DNA from: Acidimicrobiia bacterium
GTDB lineage: Bacteria > Actinomycetota > Acidimicrobiia > IMCC26256 > JAGNEX01
Assembly (NCBI GenBank): GCA_020637365.1
Contig: JACJWE010000002.1
Coordinates: 744,001 to 808,000 of the forward strand
Direction of reading: 5' to 3'
Length of the DNA stretch: 64,000 nucleotides
Of this stretch, positions 37,082 to 45,505 are shown in pieces. A model generated the notes under the pieces. That model searched no databases, was not told the DNA's origin, and worked only from the letters and a program-made list of their open reading frames with translations. The position numbers and the translations under genes were made by a program. How positions within the stretch are numbered: position 1 is the first letter of the stretch; every line of letters begins with the position of its first letter.

Positions 37082-38052
37082 ATGTCCGAGCTAGAACCCA
37101 CCGATGAATGGGTTGTTGAAGACGGATTTGCCCCATGGGACGGCCGAAGGGTTCCGGTCACGTTGTTAGGTGGCTACCTGGGAGCGGGAAAGACCACGGC
37201 ACTCAACGCGTTGCTGGCACGCACCGACCGTCCTATTGCACTGATCGTCAATGACGTCGGGGCTATCAATGTCGATGCTGCTTTGGTGGCGCGTCGCAGC
37301 GGAGACGCGGTTGAGCTCACCGACGGTTGTGTGTGCTGCGGCATTGCTGGTGGTCTCGCGGCAGCGCTCGACTCGTTGAGGGAGCGCCCGCAGCGCCAGA
37401 TCACGTCATCGTCGAATTGAGCGGAGTGGCGGACCCAACACGGCTGACAGCTTTCGCGAACTCGCCCGGTTTCCGTCTGGACGGGGTGGTTGTCCTCGTC
37501 GATGTTGAACAGGTGGAGTCCCAGCTCGACGGCGCGGTGATCGGGCCCACCGTTCGTCGTCAGATCGAGGCAGCCGACCTCTTGTTGCTGTCCAAGTCGC
37601 AACTCGTTGACGCGTCTGCGGTCCTCCAGGTGCGGAGACGTCTCGCCGAAATGGTCTCAGCGACGCCGATCGTCGACGGCGCCGACGCGGCAGGTAGCGC
37701 GTCGTTCCTCGAACTGGGAACTCGGCGGCCGGGCGGAGTTGTCGACATGCCACCGATGCAGCTGTTCGACCCGCACGAAACAACGATGATTCCGCTGCCT
37801 TCCCCGACGACCAGAACCGAGTTAAACCGGATTCTGGATGGTCTTGATGCAGATGTCGTGCGTGCCAAAGGTATTGCCGTCGATCGACGTGGACGGCGCC
37901 TGTTGATACAGGTTGTTGGACGCCGTCGCGACATCACCGAACTCACCCAAGCTGAAGATCAGGCCCCGACCGATCTCGTCGTGATCGCCGCCCGAGGGCC
38001 TGTGTCTCGACCAATTCCGGTGCCGTTACAAGACCGGATTACTCGTAGCTGA
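37082..38052 (+). CDS. CobW/COG0523-family (G3E) metal-chaperone GTPase, frameshifted
   Basis: ATG at 37082 with CAGGAG (37071-37076). Walker A (GGYLGAGKTT), the metal-binding CxCC motif (DGCVCCGI), and after a frame break near 37385 the ELSGVADPTRL switch region and a C-terminal CobW_C-like part. The two readable pieces are 37082-37420 and about 37387-38052, overlapping by wrong-frame residues only. The guanine-recognition motif is LSKSQLVD rather than NKxD, so specificity may be altered. The family delivers metals such as zinc or cobalt to client enzymes (family knowledge); no clear client or metal-responsive site is adjacent. The 3' end overlaps the convergent permease gene by 14 bases. 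Confidence 0.7.
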
Positions 38053-40528
38053 TCGACTCGACAATGTTTTGACGGCTTATTTGCCGGGCCGGGAAGTACG
38101 CGCCGACAAAGGCCATAACCACCGCTGCGATCACCGCCATGAATGCTGGCGGTGCCACGATCCCATAGTCCGTTGGGAAACCGGATGCGACAGTGATCTG
38201 AACGAGCAACCAATGTTCGACGAGGCCAAGCCCGACACCCAGCAGGCCTCCAACGATGACGATCGCGCTGGTCTCGGCCAACACCGTGTGAAGCATGAGC
38301 CGTCGTCCCATGCCGATCGCTCGCAGCATGCCGAACTCGCGGCGACGCTCCAAGAGCGCCATGATCAGCGTGTTCATGATGGCGAGTGAGGCTGCCACCA
38401 CGACCAACCACTGAAAGCTGAAGAGCAGCGACTGCATCTGGGCGATCCCGTCGAGCGCCACGTCGATCATGGTCTGCCCATCGAACACGTACAGCGGTAT
38501 CGAGCTAGGGATCTCTTCGACCGCCGCTTTGACCGCATCAGCGTCAGCCCCCTCCGAGAGAGCCAACTCGACAAAGGTGGCTTCGTCGTTGCCATACCAC
38601 TCCGCAAAGCGGTCGAAATCGATTGCGATCACGCCATTGGGCCACATGAACGACGGGGCGGTACCAGCCACGGTAAGGGTTTGGGGTCCGACCGCTGTTT
38701 GCAGCGTGAACTCGTCCCCGACCGAGAGTCCGACGCGATCGGCGTACTGCGTCGACACGATCGCGCTGGCAGACGTGGCCAAGGCGTCTCGTTGTGCGTC
38801 GCTGGCCAGGTTCATCGGTGCGGTATTGCTGCGCGGATCAGCGCCTTGAATCAGCAAACGCTCACCATCGATCGAGATGAACGAATAGCGACCGCGCAAC
38901 GTTGCGTCGATCCCGGGGATCTGCCCGAGCTCGGTCTGGACCTGTTGGGGGACGCCCAGGCCGATGGCAAAGCTGTCCGACGGTGTGGGTTGAACGATCA
39001 GGTCGACCTTGCCAAGCGGCCCAAACGTGTCGGCTGCGGTCGCTTTGAGGTTCGCGGCGACTTCGCCGATGGCGAGGGTCACCGCAATCCCCAAGACGAC
39101 GGTGGTCAGGGTGGCCCACAACCGCTGTGGCGAGCTTTTGATGCTGTCGGTTGCGAGCTTGCCGGGTTTGCCGAAGCGGCCGGCTATCGCTGCGGTGACA
39201 CGTGAGACGGGTCGAATCGTCGCGTAGAGAATCGCTACGCCGCCCACAAAGAACAGGACGGCCGAGGCGATAGCCGTGCTGCCGCCGCCCCCCTGAGCGA
39301 GCAACACCGCCCCGGCCAATGCAAGGGTTCCCGCCGCCGCGATCGCGATCGAACGTCCAGCCCGTTGAAACGCTTCGTCTTCGGGGGCATCGGATCGCAT
39401 TGCTTCGATCGGAGGAACGCTCGCCGCTCGGAACGCTGGCATCACACTGGCTACAACGGCGATGACGACCGATCCGATAATGGCGACAGGAATGGCCCAC
39501 GCCGGCAGGAAGAACTCGAGCTTGGTGCCGAGCATCTCCTGGAGCCCTTTGGGCAGCTGATCGATGATCATTCGTGCCCCGAAATATCCAGCGATGCTGC
39601 CCGGAATCGCCGAAACCAGACCCATGAGGCCGGCCTCGGCGAGGAACTGAGCGATGAGGGGCCTACGGCTGGCGCCCAACGCACGGAACAGCGCGAGTTC
39701 CTTGCGGCGCTCCAAAGCGCTCATGCTCATCGTGTTGAACACGACGAATGCCGAGATCAGCAATGCGAGACCAGCCATCGTCCACAGCGCCTGGTTGACC
39801 GGGTCGAGCGCGGCTCCAGCGCCGCTGAGGGACTGGCCCGGTTCGAGTACCGAAGCGCGCCCGTTGACAACATCTGCGACGCGTTGGGTGCCGACGACGG
39901 GGTCGGTGCCTTGGGCGAATTTGACTAAGAGCGTGTCGACTCGATCGGAGCGGCCGGTGAAAGTCTGAGCGTCGTTGAGCGACGCGATGGCGGTGCGACC
40001 GCCGTTTAGGTTGGCGATGCCGCCGTGTGCGACGAAGCGGATCGTCGCGGGCAGCTCGATGTCGCCGGTGGCAATGCGGACCGTTGATCCTGGTTCGACG
40101 GCGAGCTCATCGGCAAGACCCCCGCCAAGGGCTAATTGCCCCTCACCGCCGTCGACGATCGTCATATCGTCCATCGCGGGGAAGAGCTGCATGGCTTCGG
40201 GGTCAACGCCGACGAGGGTAACGACGACGTCGTCAACCAAGATCGGAGCCTGTAACACTGGCGCAGCGAGTTCGACGCCATCGATCTGGGCGACCTGACG
40301 GGCGATCGCTCCGGGAAAACCGCCGTCGCTGAACGCGGTGACCTCGACATCGGCCTTTCCCGAAAGCGCACGAGCGGTTTTGGATGTGGAGCCTTGTGCC
40401 GAACCGGCGAGCCCACTCGCACTGACGAGCAGGGATGCAGCCAAGAAGATGGTCGACAAGGTCAGCAGCAAGCGGAATGGATGAAGCCGTAGCCGCCGCA
40501 GATTGATGCCGATGAACCCGCGAATCAC
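38039..40528 (-). CDS. FtsX-like ABC transporter permease without adjacent ATPase
   Basis: 829 residues. First helix LLLTLSTIFLAASLLVSAS, a periplasmic-type domain, a block of helices at about 250-375 (WTMAGLALLISAFVVFNTM, then SALERRKELALFRALGAS), a second block near 395-440, another extracellular domain and a final block at 695-820 (MNTLIMALLERRREFGMLRAIGM). The two-fold repeat with the ALERRKE/LLERRRE motif is typical of MacB/LolE-type permeases that move lipids, peptides or lipoproteins. The usual partner ATPase is not beside it: the ~300 bases upstream contain no gene I can identify. Confidence 0.85.
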   Translation of the reverse strand: MIRGFIGINLRRLRLHPFRLLLTLSTIFLAASLLVSASGLAGSAQGSTSKTARALSGKADVEVTAFSDGGFPGAIARQVAQIDGVELAAPVLQAPILVDDVVVTLVGVDPEAMQLFPAMDDMTIVDGGEGQLALGGGLADELAVEPGSTVRIATGDIELPATIRFVAHGGIANLNGGRTAIASLNDAQTFTGRSDRVDTLLVKFAQGTDPVVGTQRVADVVNGRASVLEPGQSLSGAGAALDPVNQALWTMAGLALLISAFVVFNTMSMSALERRKELALFRALGASRRPLIAQFLAEAGLMGLVSAIPGSIAGYFGARMIIDQLPKGLQEMLGTKLEFFLPAWAIPVAIIGSVVIAVVASVMPAFRAASVPPIEAMRSDAPEDEAFQRAGRSIAIAAAGTLALAGAVLLAQGGGGSTAIASAVLFFVGGVAILYATIRPVSRVTAAIAGRFGKPGKLATDSIKSSPQRLWATLTTVVLGIAVTLAIGEVAANLKATAADTFGPLGKVDLIVQPTPSDSFAIGLGVPQQVQTELGQIPGIDATLRGRYSFISIDGERLLIQGADPRSNTAPMNLASDAQRDALATSASAIVSTQYADRVGLSVGDEFTLQTAVGPQTLTVAGTAPSFMWPNGVIAIDFDRFAEWYGNDEATFVELALSEGADADAVKAAVEEIPSSIPLYVFDGQTMIDVALDGIAQMQSLLFSFQWLVVVAASLAIMNTLIMALLERRREFGMLRAIGMGRRLMLHTVLAETSAIVIVGGLLGVGLGLVEHWLLVQITVASGFPTDYGIVAPPAFMAVIAAVVMAFVGAYFPARQISRQNIVESISYE

Positions 40529-40826
40529 GTGCTCACTCCTGGGTCATGCGCGGTTGCGCGTTGGGGCGGTACGGAGAATCGGGCGATCGCGAGAACGGTG
40601 ATGGGCACGCTGTCAGTCGTTCTGACGCCGGGGGGAAGCAAGCCGTTTGGCGTCGTGGGTGAGAGGTGCAGGGTCTCGGAACACGCCGAGACGCTTGCAC
40701 GCGGTCTCAACGAGGGCAAACCACGTGCTCAGAGGCTTGGTCGTCGTTCTGACGCTCGCCCTTGTGGAGAGCGTCGGCCGCCGAGGATCGGCAGCTTGGT
40801 GGCATGTCGACCGGCCGCTGTTGGTG
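40529..40826. other. intergenic stretch without recognisable gene
   Basis: About 300 bases between the orphan permease start and the metallopeptidase stop. Both strands have short open frames but none shows family motifs, and I see no strong hairpin. Confidence 0.3.
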
Positions 40827-41861
40827 TCACGCCTCGGTGATTGCCGATTCGACGACCGCCGTTCGGACGAAGTCGAGTTTCTCGATGACCGCGGGGGCGA
40901 GTACGAAGGGGTACATGTCGGCTTCACCGATCGAGCGCGACATGCCGTTGAGAGCGACCGTCAAAGCCAACCAGGCGTCGACCATCGGCTCGATCGCGAG
41001 TGTGCTGGCCGGTCGATCCGACCGGGTCGACGGCTCACCCACGGCCAGGCCGAATGATCGGGCGGTGTGAAGTCCGTCTTCGATGTGCAGGTAGTGGGCG
41101 AAGGTTTCCGCCCAGTCCTCCCATGGGTGCATCGTGGCGTACTCGCTGACGAACGTGTCTTGCCAGTGGGCCTGACTGTCACCGCCGTAGTGCTTCTTCT
41201 TGGCGTCCTCATATGACGTCCGTTCGTCTCCGAAGAGTGAACGAAACGCGTCGATTCGCCCGCCGCTCTCAATCAATCCGGGCCAGAAGTAGTGGCCGAT
41301 CTCATGCCGTAGGTGGCCCAGAACGGTGCGGTATGGCTCGCCGAGTTGTTGACGCACGAACTCGCGATGAGCGTCATCTGATTCGGAGAGGTCCAAAGTG
41401 ATGACCCCATCCTGATGCCCGGTGATGATGCGTCGGTTGCGGGCCGAGAGAAACTCAAATGCCAACCCCGCGTCAGGGTCGATCGACCGGGGCACGAACG
41501 TCAAGCCGATGCCACCGATCTGTGCCAGCAGACGTCGCTTTGCGGTTTCAGCGTCAGCGAAGGCCGCAAGCCCTACCGTGTCGTCGTCATTGGGACGTTC
41601 GGTCGTTAGACGACAACTGGTGCACAGACCTTCAGGATCATCGGCGGCGACTAGCCAGTTGCAGCGGGCCAGCAACTCGTTCGAGCACCGACGGAAGTAC
41701 GGTTCTGGCTGTTCAAACGGGGTGAAACCGTCTCCCCGGTCGGTGAGCGCCATCAGCCGACGAGAGTCCGGGTCGACGCCTAGCGGTGAGTGGCAGTGCA
41801 GACACACCGAGTTCTCAAAGAACAACAGCTGGCCACATGATGCGCAGGTGAATGGTCGCAC
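40827..41861 (-). CDS. zinc-ribbon putative metallopeptidase (Peptidase_Mx-like)
   Basis: 344 residues. Two CxxC pairs at the N terminus (CASCGQLLF, CLHCHSPLG) form a zinc ribbon, with further Cys pairs at about 58-82 (RRCSNELLARCNW, CTSCR). The metallopeptidase motif HEIGHYFW (HExxH) follows near residue 187, and a downstream Glu/Asp region (HPWEDWAETFAHYLH) probably gives the third ligand. The whole matches the family annotated as putative zinc-binding metallopeptidase (DUF2248). No signal peptide, so cytoplasmic. Substrate unknown. Monocistronic on the minus strand. Confidence 0.8.
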   Translation of the reverse strand: MRPFTCASCGQLLFFENSVCLHCHSPLGVDPDSRRLMALTDRGDGFTPFEQPEPYFRRCSNELLARCNWLVAADDPEGLCTSCRLTTERPNDDDTVGLAAFADAETAKRRLLAQIGGIGLTFVPRSIDPDAGLAFEFLSARNRRIITGHQDGVITLDLSESDDAHREFVRQQLGEPYRTVLGHLRHEIGHYFWPGLIESGGRIDAFRSLFGDERTSYEDAKKKHYGGDSQAHWQDTFVSEYATMHPWEDWAETFAHYLHIEDGLHTARSFGLAVGEPSTRSDRPASTLAIEPMVDAWLALTVALNGMSRSIGEADMYPFVLAPAVIEKLDFVRTAVVESAITEA

Positions 41862-42401
41862 GTGACCTCCTCGACAGAACGATCGAATCGGCGAGCGTAG
41901 CCGCCAGGCTCGCCGCTGGGGCGACCCGTCGCGAGTTGTTCACATACCGCAACTGCGGTGCTGAACGGTCGGTGATGTCGGGTTCTCGTGACGGGGTGAG
42001 ATGAGTCCTCGTATGTTGTGAGGCAGTTGCTTCTCGGCGCCTGCAGCGTTTAGTGTCTGCCCGCTGTCCTCACCCAACACCCCCGCCCGACATCTCCGCT
42101 CACCCCACGAGACCACGAACCTTGGCGAATCCGCGGCTGACCTCGGGTCTCCAACAGTGCAGTCGTTCGATGGTTTCAAAGCTTCGGCGGAAAACTCTCT
42201 CAAAATCTGCCTGATGTTGCTGCTTATCACGCTACGTTGTGCAGATATCGCCGCAGATCTGCAGTGAAAGCACCGGGCCGCCGAACCGGTGCTTTCACTG
42301 CGATATCTCGTCCTTGCGACTGGCGCGCCGGGCCGCCGATCCGGACACCGACGTCTTTAGGCGGCCGCCTAGCCCCGAAGGCGTCGCTGCAGGTTGTGTC
42401 C
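41862..42401. other. 540-bp intergenic region with a long hairpin
   Basis: This lies upstream of the metallopeptidase gene and downstream of ureD. Apart from the hairpin at 42243-42308, I find no coding sequence with family features; the minus-strand open frame at 41940-42230 is low in plausible codons. Confidence 0.35.
42243..42308 (-). terminator. 16-bp perfect hairpin with extended outer stem behind ureD
   Basis: GCAGTGAAAGCACCGG (42261-42276) pairs perfectly with CCGGTGCTTTCACTGC (42286-42301) around a 9-base loop. An outer stem AGATATCG (42243-42250) with CGATATCT (42301-42308) extends it, leaving CCGCAGATCT unpaired on one side. It lies about 100 bases past the ureD stop and is the longest perfect stem in the window; terminator, mRNA stabiliser or a mobile REP-like element are possible. 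Confidence 0.55.
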
Positions 42402-43268
42402 TCAGACCCACGCCGCGCAGTTCCTGGCTTCGTTTGCTGGCCCGGTAACCCATTTCACCCAGTTGCGGAGCGGTTCGATTCCCGGGGAGATCCCGGTCAG
42501 CAGGATTGAGCCGTCGACCAGCGTGCTCGCTGACCAACGGCAGTCCTCAGCATGTCCCCCGATCGCGGTGGCACCACCATGTGAGCTGAGCCAATGTTGT
42601 GCGGGCGCACCTATCAGAAGCACCTGTGCCACTCCACGGGCAGTTCCGATACCAGCTGGCCCGTTCCATCCGGGGGCACCGACGACGAAGCCGTTGCGCA
42701 GGATAGGGCGGTCTCCTCGCACGACGTCGATGCGCTGCGCGCAGGTGCCGGGCTGTTCGCCGTGTCGCCCGAGCACCATTTCGTCGACGAGCACGACATT
42801 GCAGTTATCCGCCAGCGTGAGGCGGGTTGCCATCCGATGCTGTGCTCCTTTCGCGATCACCGTGGGCTCGGGCGCCCAACGGAGCGTGGCGCCGGGTCCC
42901 ACGTCGAGAGCGAGTAGATAGGACGACGGTTCGCCCCATTGCCCAGGCAGCACCACCGTCGCTCCGGTCGAGCCGATGCTCGCATATGCTCCGGGACCGA
43001 TGGTCGCCTCGACGCATAGGGAATCGCCGCCTAGCGGTCCGGCGGCGGTGGAGACGCACATCAAACCTTGGGGCGTGTTCCGGAAGGTCAGAGGCGGATC
43101 GTTCTGTAGGCAGGTCCACCGCGTCGAACCATGCGGGTCGCGTACGGCCACGAGACGGGCATGAGCGCGGACTGCGTGCAGCGACGAGCTTTCGCTATGT
43201 GGTTCGGCGCTGAACAGCGAGCCGGATCCCACCGGTTTTAGACCGCCGTCAGTTGACCGCGGATCCAC
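42402..43268 (-). CDS. ureD: urease accessory protein UreD
   Basis: 288 residues with the UreD/UreH pattern: LQNDPPLTFRNTPQGLMCVS, GPLGGDSLCVEATIGPGAYA, then LRWAPEPTVIAKGAQHRMATRL and VLVDEMVLGRHGE. UreD scaffolds the UreD-UreF-UreG complex that loads nickel into apo-urease. The gene starts inside the end of ureG (31-base overlap, different frame), so the pair is coupled. No ureA, B, C, E or F is present in the window. Confidence 0.8.
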   Translation of the reverse strand: MDPRSTDGGLKPVGSGSLFSAEPHSESSSLHAVRAHARLVAVRDPHGSTRWTCLQNDPPLTFRNTPQGLMCVSTAAGPLGGDSLCVEATIGPGAYASIGSTGATVVLPGQWGEPSSYLLALDVGPGATLRWAPEPTVIAKGAQHRMATRLTLADNCNVVLVDEMVLGRHGEQPGTCAQRIDVVRGDRPILRNGFVVGAPGWNGPAGIGTARGVAQVLLIGAPAQHWLSSHGGATAIGGHAEDCRWSASTLVDGSILLTGISPGIEPLRNWVKWVTGPANEARNCAAWV

Positions 43269-43909
43269 TGCGCGACGGGTTCGGCTGTCGGATCGTTGCG
43301 GAGGGAAACAAACAGGGTGGGTTTGTCATCGCGCTGCATGTTTGAATCCCGCTCCATGACCGAAAGGTCGGCCCCAACCAAGTCGGCGAGGTCGATCTTG
43401 TTGATCACCAGCAGATCCGATGTGATGATCCCGGGCCCACCCTTGCGGGGGATCTTGTCGCCCCCCGCAACATCGATGACGAAGATCTGGACGTCGACCA
43501 GGGCTCGGGAAAACGTCGCGGTCAGGTTGTCGCCACCGCTTTCGAGCAGAACCAGGTCGGGGTGAAAACGCTCTTCGAGACCTTCGATGGCGTCGAGGTT
43601 TTCAGAAATGTCGTCGCGAATGGCGGTGTGTGGACAGCAACCCGTCTGGACGGCGACCAGGCGATCGTCATCGATGACACCGCGCCGTTGAATGATCGCA
43701 GCATCTTCCTTGGTGAAAATGTCATTGGTCACCACGACGAGTGACGCCTCATCTGCGAAGCGACGACACAGACATGACACCAACTCGGTCTTGCCAGTGC
43801 CGACCGGGCCGCCGATACCGACCCTCAGCGAACGTCGATCGCCTCGGGAGGGCGCAACAGACTCATCGGAATGATCGTGCTCATGGGAGTGATCGTGGTG
43901 TCCGCCCAT
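43238..43909 (-). CDS. ureG: urease accessory GTPase UreG
   Basis: 223 residues. A His-rich N terminus (HHDHSHEHDH) could store or bind nickel. P-loop GGPVGTGKTEL, TNDIFTKEDA, the nickel-binding CPH in QTGCCPHTAIRDD, ESGGDNL and the guanine motif NKIDL are all present, so the protein looks complete. UreG hydrolyses GTP to drive nickel insertion into urease. Start at ATG 43909. The next gene upstream is an unrelated acetyltransferase, so the usual urease operon is not contiguous here. Confidence 0.93.
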   Translation of the reverse strand: MGGHHDHSHEHDHSDESVAPSRGDRRSLRVGIGGPVGTGKTELVSCLCRRFADEASLVVVTNDIFTKEDAAIIQRRGVIDDDRLVAVQTGCCPHTAIRDDISENLDAIEGLEERFHPDLVLLESGGDNLTATFSRALVDVQIFVIDVAGGDKIPRKGGPGIITSDLLVINKIDLADLVGADLSVMERDSNMQRDDKPTLFVSLRNDPTAEPVAQWIRGQLTAV

Positions 43910-43987
43910 GTCGTACTCCGCTCTGGTCTTCGTGATGCATCAAAGTTGCCGGGACCGGTCTGGCATGCGCAGGCCTACCGGCCGTTG

Positions 43988-44449
43988 CTACAGCAGTTTT
44001 TCAAACCAGCAGTTGGCGTCGAAATTGTTGTTGTAACGATCGATGCGACCAAAGCCCGATCGCTCATACAGCGAAACCGCCTCGAACAGGGTGTCGTTCG
44101 TGTCCAGAACTAACCGTCGAGCGCCCGCGTATCGGGCAAGGTCTTCGAGGGCTCCGATCAATCGGAGCCCATGTCCTTTGCCCCGTTCGAGCGGATCAAC
44201 CCACATCCGTTTGACCTCAAATGTCGTCTCATCGAGTCGTCGTATGGCACCGCACCCGATCGTTGGGCCGTCATCGATCAAGAGGACGAACGTCCCGTTT
44301 GGAGGCCTGAAGTTGTCGAGGTGATCGCTGGATTCTTCATCATGTGCATGGGTTTCACCGACGAATCGCTCCTCGAGTTCGGCGAGGTAGCGCGTCAGGG
44401 CTTCGGAGGCTTCAGGTGCACTGGGATCGACGGTCAAGATCTTGAGCAT
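43988..44449 (-). CDS. GNAT-family N-acetyltransferase
   Basis: About 153 residues from the ATG at 44449 (MLKILTVDPSAPEA), which lies 18 bases past the thioesterase stop; a start at 44491 would overlap that gene. Acetyl-CoA-binding motif A is visible as VKRMWVDPLERGKGHGLRLI, followed by ARRLVLDTNDTLFEAVSLYERSGF, typical for GNAT enzymes. The preceding IGCGAIRRLDETTFEVKRM strand pair is also conserved. Acceptor unknown. Likely co-transcribed with the thioesterase. Confidence 0.8.
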   Translation of the reverse strand: MLKILTVDPSAPEASEALTRYLAELEERFVGETHAHDEESSDHLDNFRPPNGTFVLLIDDGPTIGCGAIRRLDETTFEVKRMWVDPLERGKGHGLRLIGALEDLARYAGARRLVLDTNDTLFEAVSLYERSGFGRIDRYNNNFDANCWFEKLL

Positions 44450-44466
44450 TGGACTGCCTTGAAGGG

Positions 44467-45291
44467 TCAGCGAGCAGCGATATACAAGCACTGTTCCGCT
44501 CTGCCGAACGGGGTGGTCGCATCGGCCAGGGTTGCTTCAGCGATGGCGGCTCCGCCGGGATGCAGCCATGTGTTGGCATCGTTTGCGACCCAGTCGCCGA
44601 CGGGCAGTGAATGGAGATGGACCGTCAGCTCAGGGTTGATGAACAAGTGGCTGTGGATCGAGACGACGCTGGCGATGCCGTTGCCAAAATCCGCGGCGAT
44701 GAGGGCACGGGTAAGTGGTGTGATCGGCTCGTCATCGACCAGTGGCTTGTGCACCCTGAACCAGTACGTCGCCGGGCCGGGTTCGATCGCAGACCCTTGC
44801 GCCGTACGGATCTCGATTCCGTTGGTCACATGTACCGGGCCGTCGATCAGGCTTGGAGCAGGCACGGAGTGCTCCGGGGACGCGAACGCGATCGGTTCGG
44901 GCAGAGAACTCGGTGCGTCTGGCGGGGCCCGACGGACCCGCAGCGCGACGCAACGCGCGACTTCGGTGCCGTCGTGTATCACCGACGTACCGATCAGACG
45001 GACCCGTTTGCCGGGCCGGAGAGTGGTGTTATGCACCACGAGCCGAGCTAATGGCACGGGGCGGAGCAACTCGATGGTGAACCTCACGGTGACCATGTCG
45101 GGGTCCCGATCGAAGCGTTCGACCTCGCGTCCGATGAGGGCAGCGACGGGGCCGCCATGCGCGCTCCCCGGATCCCAGGGCCCCCGCGACAATGCGGTAG
45201 CGACGAAGCCGTCGCCATCGGTCAAAAAGAACGCTGAAGGAATGGTCTCAGACACGCTCAAGATGCTGCCCTGATGAGAGGCCTGGCGCAA
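44467..45291 (-). CDS. acyl-CoA thioesterase family protein (double hotdog)
   Basis: 274 residues resembling TesB-like double-hotdog thioesterases of actinobacteria. The N-terminal hotdog has RGPWDPGSAHGGPVAALIGR (substrate-binding His-Gly-Gly) and FTIELLRPVPLARLVV. The second hotdog includes PLTRALIAADFGNGIASVVS (conserved Asp) and INPELTVHLHSLPVGDWV. Expected to hydrolyse acyl-CoA of unknown chain. Start at ATG 45291; a GTG at 45258 would remove eleven residues. Confidence 0.8.
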   Translation of the reverse strand: MRQASHQGSILSVSETIPSAFFLTDGDGFVATALSRGPWDPGSAHGGPVAALIGREVERFDRDPDMVTVRFTIELLRPVPLARLVVHNTTLRPGKRVRLIGTSVIHDGTEVARCVALRVRRAPPDAPSSLPEPIAFASPEHSVPAPSLIDGPVHVTNGIEIRTAQGSAIEPGPATYWFRVHKPLVDDEPITPLTRALIAADFGNGIASVVSIHSHLFINPELTVHLHSLPVGDWVANDANTWLHPGGAAIAEATLADATTPFGRAEQCLYIAAR

Positions 45292-45505
45292 TCTCGCCCA
45301 TGTGCGTTGTCGGGGTACACAAAAGTCGGTGCGTCGACCGCGCTGAGCGACTGGGCAACTCCGGGTCAGGGATACCGTTTGAGATTCGCAGAGTCGACGC
45401 CGTTCGTCGATCTGTCTGAGCGCCGGTTCAACTATCGCTCAAGCTATTGATGTCCTGGTCGGCGGTTTGAAAGGGTGCGGTCCTCCGACGAAACGAGGTG
45501 CCGAA

